Origin: Chryseobacterium lathyri
GTDB lineage: Bacteria; Bacteroidota; Bacteroidia; Flavobacteriales; Weeksellaceae
Reading direction: 5' to 3'
NCBI RefSeq assembly: GCF_030812195.1
Contig: NZ_JAUSSF010000002.1
Location: forward strand, 744,001 to 808,000
DNA: 64,000 nucleotides
The translations under genes were made by a program, and so were the position numbers. Shown one piece after another: positions 17,028 through 25,040 of the stretch. Each line of letters opens with the position of its first letter. The stretch's first letter is position 1. The notes under the pieces are model-generated. The model did no database searches and was not told the DNA's origin. It worked only from the letters and a program-made list of their open reading frames with translations.

Positions 17028-18410
17028 ATGTCGTTAATAAAATCTATTTCCGGGATCAGAGGAACGATCGGCGGAAAAGTAAATGATAACTTAACCCCTC
17101 TGGATGTCGTGAAATTTGCATCAGCATTTGGAACATGGCTTCAGAATACACAAAATAAAAAAAATTTAACACTTGTCATAGGAAGAGATGCCAGAATTTC
17201 CGGGGAAATGGTTTCCTCACTGGTAACGGCTACCCTACAGGGGTTGGGAATTAATGTAGTAGATCTGGGACTTTCTACAACACCGACGGTGGAAATAATG
17301 GTTCCTGAATTGAATGCAGACGGAGGAATTATCCTTACCGCTTCTCACAACCCAAAACAATGGAACGCTCTTAAGCTATTGAACGGCAAAGGAGAATTCA
17401 TCAGCGGAGACGATGGTGCAAAAGTACTTGCTCTCGCTGAAAGTGAAGATTTCAACTATGCAGAAGTTGATGATCTGGGAAAATACGAAACACGAGACGA
17501 TGCATTTGATATTCATATCCAGCAGATTTTAGATTTACCGATGGTGGACGTTGAGGCTATTAAAGCTAAAAAATTCAAAATCGTTCTCGATGCTGTAAAT
17601 TCTACAGGAGGAATTGCAATTCCAATGCTATTAGACAAATTAGGCTGTGAGACAATTAAATTATATTGCGAACCGAACGGGCAGTTTCCACATAATCCTG
17701 AACCCTTGAAAGAACATCTGGGAGATATCTGTGAGCTTGTAAAAAAAGAAAAGGCAGATTTAGGAATCGTTGTAGATCCGGATGTAGACAGATTAGCTTT
17801 AATTGACGAAAAAGGAGAAATGTTTGGGGAAGAATACACCCTGGTTGCCGTAGCAGATTATCTATTGAAACATAAAAAAGGAGTTGCCATATCAAATCTT
17901 TCTTCAAGCCGCGCTTTGAGAGATGTTGCCAGAAGCCACGATTCAGAATACTTTGCAAGTGCTGTAGGAGAAGTGAACGTAGTAAACCTGATGAAAGAGA
18001 AAAATGCCGTGATTGGCGGAGAGGGAAACGGAGGAATTATCTATCCTGATCTTCATTACGGAAGAGACTCTCTAGTGGGTGCTGCCTTATTTTTAACTCA
18101 TCTCGCCAAAGAAGACAAAACAGTTTCCCAGTTAAGGGTCGGATATCCGGAATATTTCATGGGCAAAAAGAAGATAGAGCTGACTCCGGAAATCAACGTA
18201 GATGATATTTTAACCAAAATGGAAAAGGAATATCAGAATGAAGAGGTTTCCACTGTAGATGGTGTTAAGATTGATTTTGAAAAGAACTGGGTGCATCTGA
18301 GAAAGTCTAATACGGAACCCATCATCAGAATTTATACAGAGGCCCACTCACAGGAAGAAGCCGATAAGCTTGGAGATGATATCATCGCAAAAATTAAAAG
18401 CTTAATTTAA
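17028..18410 (+). CDS. glmM: Phosphoglucosamine mutase
   Basis: 460 residues with the four-domain alpha-D-phosphohexomutase layout. The phosphoserine is Ser106 in ILTASHNPKQWNALK. The metal loop is VVDPDVDRLALID at about residue 245, the sugar-binding loop is GEGNGGIIYP, and the C-terminal phosphate-binding loop is RKSNTEPIIRIY. It converts glucosamine-6-phosphate to glucosamine-1-phosphate for UDP-GlcNAc and thus peptidoglycan. A phosphomannomutase/phosphoglucomutase role is possible because the superfamily overlaps; the single such gene in a Bacteroidetes context is usually annotated glmM. It is monocistronic with its own promoter and terminator. Confidence 0.88.
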   Translation: MSLIKSISGIRGTIGGKVNDNLTPLDVVKFASAFGTWLQNTQNKKNLTLVIGRDARISGEMVSSLVTATLQGLGINVVDLGLSTTPTVEIMVPELNADGGIILTASHNPKQWNALKLLNGKGEFISGDDGAKVLALAESEDFNYAEVDDLGKYETRDDAFDIHIQQILDLPMVDVEAIKAKKFKIVLDAVNSTGGIAIPMLLDKLGCETIKLYCEPNGQFPHNPEPLKEHLGDICELVKKEKADLGIVVDPDVDRLALIDEKGEMFGEEYTLVAVADYLLKHKKGVAISNLSSSRALRDVARSHDSEYFASAVGEVNVVNLMKEKNAVIGGEGNGGIIYPDLHYGRDSLVGAALFLTHLAKEDKTVSQLRVGYPEYFMGKKKIELTPEINVDDILTKMEKEYQNEEVSTVDGVKIDFEKNWVHLRKSNTEPIIRIYTEAHSQEEADKLGDDIIAKIKSLI

Positions 18411-18418
18411 AATAAAAA

Positions 18419-18450
18419 ACAAGAACGGAGCAGAAATGCTCCGTTCTTGT
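18419..18450 (+). terminator. glmM terminator
   Basis: Perfect 14-bp arms (ACAAGAACGGAGCA and TGCTCCGTTCTTGT) around a GAAA tetraloop, followed by TTTTG. Confidence 0.93.
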
Positions 18451-18555
18451 TTTGTCGGATTTCTTTTAAAAATATTCCGAAGAAAGGAACGAAAGCAGAA
18501 ATAAATTCAGTCTTGAATATTGAGATTAGGTCTGAAAATGGATCATCATAACTAT

Positions 18556-18584
18556 TTAACCACAATTTCCGTTTTTTATCCACA
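18556..18584 (+). other. Pair of DnaA-box-like 9-mers
   Basis: TTAACCACA (18556-18564) and the exact consensus TTATCCACA (18576-18584) lie in the same orientation, starts 20 bp apart. A long T- and A-rich stretch follows. The rest of the gap 18451-18766 holds no convincing gene. Two boxes alone do not prove an origin. Confidence 0.4.
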
Positions 18585-18766
18585 ATCCTTTTATCTGTTT
18601 TCTTTTTTTACTATCTTTAATATAGAAATTTATGAAAAAATAATTCAAAAAAAAGTTGCAACTTTGCATAAACATTTGAATTTCAGTTTCAGAGGTTATT
18701 ATTAATTAAAAAGTTTGCCGAGGTTTGTAAGTATATTCAGACATCGGGCTGACAAAGACGACACTA

Positions 18767-20149
18767 TTGGAAGAGTATTTTGGAAATGAACTTGTAAAAA
18801 AGTTCGAGGAAATGATGGAAAATAATGATGAATTCTACTTCGATACCGAAGAGCTAGAAGACATTATTGTTTATTATTTGGAGCTGGGAGATTTTAACTA
18901 CGCAGACAATGCTGTTAATTATGGCCTTAAGCTTCATCCCAATTCATTGGATATCAAGATCAAAAGACTTGAGATTCTTTTGGAATGGGAAGATTATAAT
19001 ACCGCAAAAGAGCTCATTGACGAACTGAAAGGTTCCTCCATGGAGAACACAGATTTTATGGTCTGCTATGCGAAGTATTATTCGAACCTGGGAAACCCCA
19101 GAAAAGCCATTGACATCTGCAAAAAAGCCCTAGAACTGCAGGAAGAAGAGAACTTCCTTCACAACTTTATTGCGGACGAATATGTAAACTTGGGAGATCC
19201 CTTTAACGCTCTTAAACACTACAGAAAAGCACTGAAAGAAGACCCTACGGATGAGTACTCTCTCGAAAACTGTATGATCTGCTTCAGCGACCTGAATAAG
19301 AGCGAGGAGGCTATTGCCTTTCTTAATGAATATCTAGATGAATTTGCCTATTCCGAAACTGCATGGTTCGAATACGGGCAGTTTTACTTCAACAGGAAGA
19401 ATTATGAAGAAGCTATAAAAGGATATGATTATCTGTTGGCCATCAATTCAAGTTCTGTAGGAGTATATGCTAATAAAGCAGCCTGCTACGAAGCCCTGGG
19501 ACAGTACCAGAAGGCAGTAGAGGTATATGAGGAAATGCTTGAACTTGAATATACCAAAGCATTTACATTTTATAAGATAGGATTGTGCTATAAAGCACAG
19601 AAACAGTCCATAATGGCACTCAATGCATTCCAGAAATCATTGCGAGAAGATCCACAATTTTATCTTGCGATGATGGAGCAGTCTTATCTGTATGAAGAAA
19701 TGGGAGGTATGAAAGAAGCATTGCATTTTGCAAAAGAAGCAACCCAACTGAACGACAGTAATCTTGACTATCAGAAAAGACTGGCATTTCTGTTCATTGA
19801 TTCAGGAAAATTTGAAGAAAGTCTGGCCTGCCTTAAAAAATTGGTAGATGCAGAACCTTCAAGGTTTTATAACTGGTATGCCTATTCAGAAGTCTTGATG
19901 CTTCTTGGTGAATATGAAGAAGCAGTAACTATTCTGGACAAAGCGATTAAAGTACATGACAGAGCAGAGCTTTATTACCAGCTCAGCAACTGTTATTTCA
20001 ACCTGAGAAATCCGGAAAAAGGAGCAGAATCCCTTCAGAAAGCTTTAAGCATAGATTCGTCTCTGGCCACAGATATGCAGAAGAAATATCCTTTTATTAA
20101 AGATGAGGTTAAGAAGGTTAAAGCCAAGGTGAAAAAGAAGAATTCTTAG
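18767..20149 (+). CDS. Tetratricopeptide repeat protein
   Basis: 460 residues made almost wholly of TPR units, with A-G-A type repeats such as YSNLGNPRKAIDICKKALEL, YVNLGDPFNALKHYRKALKE and CYEALGQYQKAVEVYEEML. The N-terminus (LEEYFGNELVKKFEEMM) is acidic and the C-terminus is Lys-rich (KKVKAKVKKKNS). No signal peptide or membrane helix is present, so it is a cytoplasmic scaffold; partners are unknown. The start is TTG at 18767, since the frame has an upstream stop at 18728 and no ATG between. A convergent terminator follows. Confidence 0.85.
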   Translation: MEEYFGNELVKKFEEMMENNDEFYFDTEELEDIIVYYLELGDFNYADNAVNYGLKLHPNSLDIKIKRLEILLEWEDYNTAKELIDELKGSSMENTDFMVCYAKYYSNLGNPRKAIDICKKALELQEEENFLHNFIADEYVNLGDPFNALKHYRKALKEDPTDEYSLENCMICFSDLNKSEEAIAFLNEYLDEFAYSETAWFEYGQFYFNRKNYEEAIKGYDYLLAINSSSVGVYANKAACYEALGQYQKAVEVYEEMLELEYTKAFTFYKIGLCYKAQKQSIMALNAFQKSLREDPQFYLAMMEQSYLYEEMGGMKEALHFAKEATQLNDSNLDYQKRLAFLFIDSGKFEESLACLKKLVDAEPSRFYNWYAYSEVLMLLGEYEEAVTILDKAIKVHDRAELYYQLSNCYFNLRNPEKGAESLQKALSIDSSLATDMQKKYPFIKDEVKKVKAKVKKKNS

Positions 20150-20240
20150 GAAGTTGGAAGAGAGAAGCTTAAGGTCAAAGACTTGCTTAATTCTCCTGAC
20201 AGCTTAAAATTTTAATGGTTTAAATGAGCAATCATAAATA

Positions 20241-20268
20241 AAAAATCCTGCAACAATGCAGGATTTTT
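20241..20268. terminator. Bidirectional terminator
   Basis: Twelve-base perfect arms (AAAAATCCTGCA and TGCAGGATTTTT) with a four-base loop between the TPR gene and the convergent transporter gene. Confidence 0.92.
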
Positions 20269-20292
20269 AGTTGATATCAATTAATGAAATAT

Positions 20293-21183
20293 TTATTTTT
20301 TAATAACAGCTGTTTTAGATCTTAAAAAGATCAATCCGCCTATAATGATTCCTGCTCCCACAAACTGCAGAAAGCTTAGCTTTTCCCCATCTAAAAAGCC
20401 CCAGATAATAGCAACGATCGGCATTAGCAGCGTCACTGTTGAAGCAAATAATGGTGTAGATACTTTCAGTAGCCGGTAGTTTAAAGTCATGGCCAGCCCG
20501 GTTCCAAAGATGGATAATAACCCTACAAACATAAGTCCAAGCATATTGTCTTCATTAAAACTGAATGTTGAAAAGAACCCCGTGAATGTTAAAGCAATAA
20601 GAGAAGGGAAAAATAAAACAAATGAGAAAACAAACGCCGATAAAATAGTGGAAGAAACATCCATAAGCTTGGACTTCACCGTTGTCGTGCTTAAAGCATA
20701 GCACAGTGTGGCCAATAACAATAATAATATCGGAATGAGTTTAAAACTTCCGCCTTCTCCATCCCCTCCGAAAGCCAGCAAACAGACCCCGGCAAAGCTG
20801 ATCATTGTTCCCACAATCTGCCTTTTGGTTGTTTCGAATTTCCAGACCAGTGCGCCCACAATAATCACGAAAATAGGCATCATAGAATTGATAATTCCTG
20901 CAATGCTGCTGCTCACTTCCGTTTCCGCGATCGGAAAGAGGAACATAGGAATGAAATTTCCTGTAAATGCAGCAAGAATAAGCCATTTCAGATGTTTTTT
21001 TGGAAACAGTTTATATTTTGAGATAGCAATCGGCATTAAAATAATTCCTGCAATCAGAACCCTCAGTGCACCAACCTGATAAGGGTTGAAATGCTCAAGC
21101 GATTTTTTGATCAGAATAAAAGACGATCCCCAGATAACTGTTAATACAATCAGAAGGACCCATTTTTCTTTATCTGCGTTCAT
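20293..21183 (-). CDS. EamA/DMT family transporter
   Basis: 296 residues with ten predicted membrane helices in two EamA halves. The first starts WVLLIVLTVIWGSSFILIKK and ends LLAFGG; the second runs from LIPILLLLLATLCYALSTT to GAGIIIGGLIFL. Such proteins export metabolites or amino acids at the inner membrane; the substrate cannot be told. Its start overlaps the end of aat by 14 bp, so it is co-transcribed with aat and probably the DUF3127 gene. It ends in a terminator shared with the TPR gene. Confidence 0.9.
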   Translation of the reverse strand: MNADKEKWVLLIVLTVIWGSSFILIKKSLEHFNPYQVGALRVLIAGIILMPIAISKYKLFPKKHLKWLILAAFTGNFIPMFLFPIAETEVSSSIAGIINSMMPIFVIIVGALVWKFETTKRQIVGTMISFAGVCLLAFGGDGEGGSFKLIPILLLLLATLCYALSTTTVKSKLMDVSSTILSAFVFSFVLFFPSLIALTFTGFFSTFSFNEDNMLGLMFVGLLSIFGTGLAMTLNYRLLKVSTPLFASTVTLLMPIVAIIWGFLDGEKLSFLQFVGAGIIIGGLIFLRSKTAVIKK

Positions 21184-21823
21184 TGTTTTGGTGTAAGATT
21201 TTTAAAAACTCTTTTTTAGGAATCATTTTGGCGCCTAAGCTTTCCAGGTGCTCGGTATGGGACTGACAGTCAATAAGATCAAGGGTTTCCTTATTACTTT
21301 CTACAAAGTGTATAAAGCCTGCCTTAGAGGCATTGCTTACTTTGGCAAACATGCTTTCTCCACAGAAGACACTCCCGATAAGAAGGCCATAAAACCCGCC
21401 GACAAGTTCCCCGTTCTGCCACACTTCAATACTTTTTGCCAGACCATAGTCGTGAAGCTTGATGAAAGATTCCATCAGCTCATCCGAAAGCCAGGTTCCC
21501 GTCTGTCCCTTTCTGCTGGCTTGCTGGCAATTTAGGATCACTTCCCTGAAGTTTTTGTTCTCTGAAAATGTAAAAACATTCCTGTTCAGGATCTTTCTCA
21601 TCGATTTGGATACTTTCAGCTCATCCGGATACAGAACAAACCTTGGATCCGGGCTCCACCACAGTATTTCTTCTCCGGGGTTATACCACGGAAAGATTCC
21701 CAGCTGGTAGGCGAACCAAATACGCTCTATAGACAGATCACCACCGAAAGCAATCAGGCCTTCATGTCCGTCATAAAGTTCAGGGTCTGGAAATGAAATC
21801 TCGTTTTCGTCTAGTCGGACCAT
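21170..21823 (-). CDS. aat: Leucyl/phenylalanyl-tRNA--protein transferase
   Basis: 217 residues. Signature blocks are FPDPELYDGHEGLIAFGGDL, GIFPWYNPGEEILWWSPDPR, and the GNAT-like part with GELVGGFYGLLIGSVFCGES and LIDCQSHTEHLESLGA. The enzyme adds Leu or Phe to N-terminal Lys or Arg, marking proteins for ClpAP through the N-end rule. I start at the Met at 21823 (MVRLDENEISFPDP); ten more residues are possible from 21853, but they do not fit the family. It lies 60 bp after the DUF3127 gene and overlaps the transporter gene. Confidence 0.94.
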   Translation of the reverse strand: MVRLDENEISFPDPELYDGHEGLIAFGGDLSIERIWFAYQLGIFPWYNPGEEILWWSPDPRFVLYPDELKVSKSMRKILNRNVFTFSENKNFREVILNCQQASRKGQTGTWLSDELMESFIKLHDYGLAKSIEVWQNGELVGGFYGLLIGSVFCGESMFAKVSNASKAGFIHFVESNKETLDLIDCQSHTEHLESLGAKMIPKKEFLKILHQNNERR

Positions 21824-21883
21824 TTTTTTGGAAAAAAAATCCCACTTGAGCAAGCAGGATTTATCTTTGATCTTTTTTTTAAA

Positions 21884-22261
21884 TTAAAAAGGTAAATCAT
21901 CGTCATCGTCACCAGCGAAAGGATTTTCATTGGAAACCGGAGATGCAGATTGGGAAGGAGAGGCCTGAGTAGGCTCAGATCCGTTGTCCATCACTTTTTC
22001 AATTTTCCATCCTGTGATAGAATTGAAATATTTAGTTTCACCTTGAGGAGAAACCCATTCTCTCCCTCTGATGTTGATTCCTACTTTTACATTTTCGCCC
22101 TCCTTAAGGTTGTCTAATAAACTGATCTTGTCAGACAAAAATTCTATGTTTATCGGCTGTGGATACTGTTCTTGGGTTAAAATAACCATTTCTCTCTTTT
22201 GAAAACCGCTTGCAAATGTCTGAGCATCAAAAAGTTTCTTTACCGTTCCTTGTAATTCCAT
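21884..22261 (-). CDS. DUF3127 family protein with SSB-like acidic tail
   Basis: 125 residues. The first ~90 (from MELQGTVKKLFDAQTFASGF through GREWVSPQGETKYFNSITGW) form an OB-like beta domain of the DUF3127 family. A Ser/Gln/Pro-rich linker then leads to the C-terminus NPFAGDDDDDLPF. This closely copies the acidic tip of single-stranded DNA-binding protein, which docks repair and replication enzymes. I infer a nucleic-acid-binding accessory protein using the SSB interaction pockets. The start Met at 22261 is chosen because upstream residues are low-complexity and reach into the tRNA promoter region. It heads a probable operon with aat and eamA. Confidence 0.85.
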   Translation of the reverse strand: MELQGTVKKLFDAQTFASGFQKREMVILTQEQYPQPINIEFLSDKISLLDNLKEGENVKVGINIRGREWVSPQGETKYFNSITGWKIEKVMDNGSEPTQASPSQSASPVSNENPFAGDDDDDLPF

Positions 22262-22358
22262 ATTGTAATTATTAACGTTGTAAAAGTAAGAAAATGAAAT
22301 GTAATAATCAGGGGGGCGGAAAAAAAATATGAGAATTTTAATTTTTTTTTCTGAAAAG

Positions 22359-22389
22359 TTTGGAGACAATGGAAAAAGTCCTATATTTG
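22359..22389 (+). promoter_or_regulatory. Promoter of the tRNA cluster
   Basis: TTTG at 22359-22362, a 19-base spacer and TATATTTG at 22382-22389 match the Bacteroidetes consensus well. It drives the tRNA genes starting at 22437, divergent from the DUF3127 gene. Confidence 0.8.
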
Positions 22390-22436
22390 CACTCACAAAA
22401 ACGAAGCAAGCTCTTTAAAATAAACAAAACAAACCA

Positions 22437-22518
22437 GCGGATGTGGTGTAATTGGTAGCCACGCCAGACTTAGGATCTGGTGCCGTGAGGCGTGGGGGTT
22501 CGAGTCCCTTCATCCGCA
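22437..22518 (+). tRNA. tRNA-Leu (anticodon TAG), copy 1
   Basis: Acceptor arms GCGGATG and CATCCGC pair fully. The anticodon arm CCAGA-CTTAGGA-TCTGG gives TAG. A long variable arm (GCC-GTGA-GGC) confirms a class II leucine tRNA. The T arm is GGGGG-TTCGAGT-CCCTT. The 3' CCA is not encoded. It is identical to a second copy at 22871-22952. Confidence 0.95.
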
Positions 22519-22522
22519 CTAT

Positions 22523-22598
22523 GCGAAAATAGCTCAGCTGGTAGAGCACAACCTTGCCAAGGTTGGGGTCGCGGGTTCGAATCCCGTTTTTCGCTCCA
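22523..22598 (+). tRNA. tRNA-Gly (anticodon GCC)
   Basis: Acceptor arms GCGAAAA and TTTTCGC, anticodon arm CAACC-TTGCCAA-GGTTG (GCC) and T arm GCGGG-TTCGAAT-CCCGT. Unlike its leucine neighbours, the 3' CCA is encoded (22596-22598). It starts only four bases after tRNA-Leu copy 1. Confidence 0.95.
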
Positions 22599-22603
22599 CA
22601 CCT

Positions 22604-22687
22604 GCCCTGGTGGTGGAACTGGTAGACACGCAGGACTTAAAATCCTGTGTTCGTAAGAACGTGCGGGTTCAAGTCCCGCCCGGGGTA
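22604..22687 (+). tRNA. tRNA-Leu (anticodon TAA)
   Basis: Acceptor GCCCTGG pairs with CCGGGGT using two wobble pairs. The anticodon arm CAGGA-CTTAAAA-TCCTG gives TAA. The variable arm is GTTC-GTAA-GAAC and the T arm GCGGG-TTCAAGT-CCCGC. CCA is not encoded. A terminator follows directly. Confidence 0.95.
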
Positions 22688-22689
22688 CT

Positions 22690-22719
22690 AAACTCTCTGT
22701 TGATCTCAACGGAGAGTTT
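22690..22719 (+). terminator. Terminator of the first tRNA transcript
   Basis: Fourteen-base arms (AAACTCTCTGTTGA and TCAACGGAGAGTTT, one wobble) with a tight loop, followed by a run of T. Confidence 0.93.
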
Positions 22720-22812
22720 TTTTATTTTTAAAAGGTTTGTCAAAATCAGTTTATTTATTCATTGTTTGTGTGTTTTAATGTTTCTTTCGTTCTTATTTAA
22801 AGCAAAATGTTT

Positions 22813-22820
22813 TATATTTG
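22813..22820 (+). promoter_or_regulatory. -7 box of the second tRNA-Leu copy
   Basis: TATATTTG repeats the -7 box of the first cluster, 50 bases before the second tRNA-Leu(TAG). The -33 region (TTCG at 22786) is weak. Confidence 0.6.
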
Positions 22821-22870
22821 TAGCTATAAAAGGAACAAGTTCTTTATATAAAAGAATAAAAAAACAACCG

Positions 22871-22952
22871 GCGGATGTGGTGTAATTGGTAGCCACGCCA
22901 GACTTAGGATCTGGTGCCGTGAGGCGTGGGGGTTCGAGTCCCTTCATCCGCA
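22871..22952 (+). tRNA. tRNA-Leu (anticodon TAG), copy 2
   Basis: Identical base for base to the gene at 22437-22518. Identity continues through 22963 into a copied stub of the first seven bases of tRNA-Gly (GCGAAAA), which has no tRNA body behind it. It has its own -7 box and terminator. Confidence 0.95.
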
Positions 22953-22959
22953 CTATGCG

Positions 22960-22992
22960 AAAAACTCCCTGTATTGCTTACAGGGAGTTTTT
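22960..22992 (+). terminator. Terminator of tRNA-Leu copy 2
   Basis: Perfect 14-bp arms (AAAAACTCCCTGTA and TACAGGGAGTTTTT) around TTGCT, followed by GTTTT. The first arm overlaps the tRNA-Gly stub. The remaining gap to 23199 shows only AT-rich sequence and the next promoter. Confidence 0.92.
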
Positions 22993-23171
22993 GTTTTATA
23001 ACTTCTGATGGTTCGCAGGAATCAGGCATACGCTCTTAGATTAAAAATTATTGATTGTCCTGTTGCTTAAATTTAGCCCTTGTCTCCATCTCTATTTTTA
23101 AATAGATTTTATCCAATCTGTATCCAAGATAATAGTAACTTCTGTATCTGTGTCCTTAACTGAATACTCCA

Positions 23172-23179
23172 TAATTTTG
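23172..23179 (+). promoter_or_regulatory. -7 promoter box flanked by an inverted repeat
   Basis: TAATTTTG, 20 bases before the ATG at 23200. It lies between AATACTC (23163-23169) and GAGTATT (23193-23199), an inverted repeat that could be an operator. Confidence 0.45.
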
Positions 23180-23199
23180 TTATACTAAAACAGAGTATT

Positions 23200-23568
23200 A
23201 TGGAAACGATCATTCGAAACCAGCAGCAGCTTCAATATGCCGACGTCTATATTTCAGATATGCAGTCTCTGAAATATATTTTTCTGCAGTTACAAAATTT
23301 GTCCAGATTAAATCATGACTTTGGTGTACCCTTTCTTTTGGCTAAAAAAAGAAATGAGATTCTGGGTTTTGCAAGCCTGATCATTAACGGAAAAGGAGAG
23401 GCCACATTTAAGATTTATGGGAAAGGCGACCTTACAGACTCTGAAGAAAAGAATTTTAATCTTCAGGCTGAACGTTATTTTAATAAAAACAATTCAGCAA
23501 ATTTCCGGAATGCAGAACAGCTGAAAAGCAGTATCAATAGAATGGTCAGCTGGCTGAATATAGGTTAA
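23200..23568 (+). CDS. Hypothetical protein, 122 residues
   Basis: Not recognised. The protein has a Gln-rich start (METIIRNQQQLQYADVYISD), then a short beta-like core with FLLAKKRNEILGFASLIING, which resembles the first strands of an acetyltransferase-like fold. It ends in helices (NAEQLKSSINRMVSWLNIG). There is no signal peptide. It is followed 41 bp later by the MocR-type regulator and reads in the same direction; a regulatory link between them is possible but not shown. Confidence 0.75.
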   Translation: METIIRNQQQLQYADVYISDMQSLKYIFLQLQNLSRLNHDFGVPFLLAKKRNEILGFASLIINGKGEATFKIYGKGDLTDSEEKNFNLQAERYFNKNNSANFRNAEQLKSSINRMVSWLNIG

Positions 23569-23609
23569 AACTTCAATAAAGTTGTACATTTACTTAAAAC
23601 CGAGGCTTT

Positions 23610-25025
23610 ATGTCAAAAGACGTTCTCTATCTTAAAATAGCAAAATCTGTCACCGAGCAGATCAAAAGTGATACATTGCAATTGGGGGACAGGCTGCCTT
23701 CACTAAGAAGCGCTCAAAAACTCTATAACGTCAGCCTGAATACTGTAAAACAGGCTTATATGGAGCTTGAAAGTCGCTCTTTGGTTGAGTCCCGTCCTAA
23801 ATATGGTTATTTTGTGAGCCAGACTTCCCAAAGAAAACTGGCTCTGCCCTCGGTGGCTCCGATGAAAATAGCAGAAAAGAAAAATACACCGGAAGATCTT
23901 ATTGATAAAGTATTCGGAACCATTGATGGTACAGATGTTACCCAGTTTGCTTTAGGGATTCCCGGGAAAAGTTTTCTGCCTTTGGCGAAGCTTAAGAAAT
24001 GCATGATCAATGTGATCAAAAGAAAAAATGACAGCGGAACAGATTATGAACCGGTACAGGGAAACGAATATCTACGTCGTGAAGCGGCCAAATGGGCTTT
24101 GGTGCTGGAGGGAAAAATATCAGAGGATGATCTTGTCATCACTTCCGGAGCCATGAATGCAGTATATACCTGTCTGATGGCAGTGACGAAGCCCGGAGAT
24201 TCCGTAGCAGTGGAAAGCCCGGTTTATTTTGGAGTACTTCAGGCGATCCAGCAGCTGGGGCTGAAGGTAGTGGAAATCCCTACACATCCTATTTGTGGAG
24301 TGGATCTGGATGCTTTGAAGAAAGTGCTGCCTACGCTTTCTGCTTGCTGTTTTGTGACAAATTTTAATAATCCGCTAGGGTTTCAGATGCCCGATGAAAA
24401 TAAAAAGGAACTGGTAAGGATGATCACGGAATATAATGTTCCTCTGATCGAAGATGATATATACGGAAACCTGTATTTTGGATCAGAAAGACCAAAACCA
24501 TGTAAATTTTATGATGAAGCAGGCCTTGTCATGTGGATAGGATCGGTTTCTAAGACGCTCGCTCCGGGTTACCGCGTAGGATGGGTTGCTCCGGGAAAGT
24601 TTAAAGAAAAGGTAATCCGGCAGAAGTTGGTACAGACCGTATGCAGTCCGTCCCTGTATCCGGATGTGATTGCAGATTTTCTTGAGCATGGCCGCTATGA
24701 CCACCATCTGAGAATGTTCAGAAATAAGCTTTATGCGAATTATCTTCAGATTCAGAAATCAGTGATCCAATATTTTCCTGACAATACCAAAATTTCAGAA
24801 CCCAAAGGAGGTTTTATGTTGTGGCTGGAACTGGATAAAAAGATATGTACTGAAGATCTATATGACGAAGCGATGAGCCAGAAAATAAGCTTTGCACCCG
24901 GAAGAATGTTTTCTCAGTATAACCAGTATCAGAACTGCATGCGTCTTAATTATGCCCTGGAGTGGACGGACAGGGTAGAAAGTGACCTTGAAAAGCTGGC
25001 AAAAATGGTAAAAAAAAGAATTTAA
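23610..25025 (+). CDS. MocR-type GntR regulator with aminotransferase domain
   Basis: 471 residues. The N-terminal ~75 form a GntR winged helix (AKSVTEQIKSDTLQLGDRLP, NVSLNTVKQAYMELE). The rest is a fold-type I aminotransferase domain with GNEYLRREAAKWA, NFNNPLGFQMP and the PLP lysine in SVSKTLAPGYRVGW. MocR proteins are usually transcription factors that sense amines or PLP. No PdxR-type target gene (pdxS/T) lies nearby. The GNAT gene 15 bp downstream is probably in the same transcript and may act on a related metabolite. Enzymatic activity of the second domain is uncertain. Confidence 0.92.
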   Translation: MSKDVLYLKIAKSVTEQIKSDTLQLGDRLPSLRSAQKLYNVSLNTVKQAYMELESRSLVESRPKYGYFVSQTSQRKLALPSVAPMKIAEKKNTPEDLIDKVFGTIDGTDVTQFALGIPGKSFLPLAKLKKCMINVIKRKNDSGTDYEPVQGNEYLRREAAKWALVLEGKISEDDLVITSGAMNAVYTCLMAVTKPGDSVAVESPVYFGVLQAIQQLGLKVVEIPTHPICGVDLDALKKVLPTLSACCFVTNFNNPLGFQMPDENKKELVRMITEYNVPLIEDDIYGNLYFGSERPKPCKFYDEAGLVMWIGSVSKTLAPGYRVGWVAPGKFKEKVIRQKLVQTVCSPSLYPDVIADFLEHGRYDHHLRMFRNKLYANYLQIQKSVIQYFPDNTKISEPKGGFMLWLELDKKICTEDLYDEAMSQKISFAPGRMFSQYNQYQNCMRLNYALEWTDRVESDLEKLAKMVKKRI

Positions 25026-25040
25026 TTAAACACTATAATA

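Noticed and set aside
18520..18705. 61-residue frame in the glmM-TPR gap
   Set aside because: Phe/Ile-rich translation of AT-rich DNA containing the DnaA-like boxes; no start signal.
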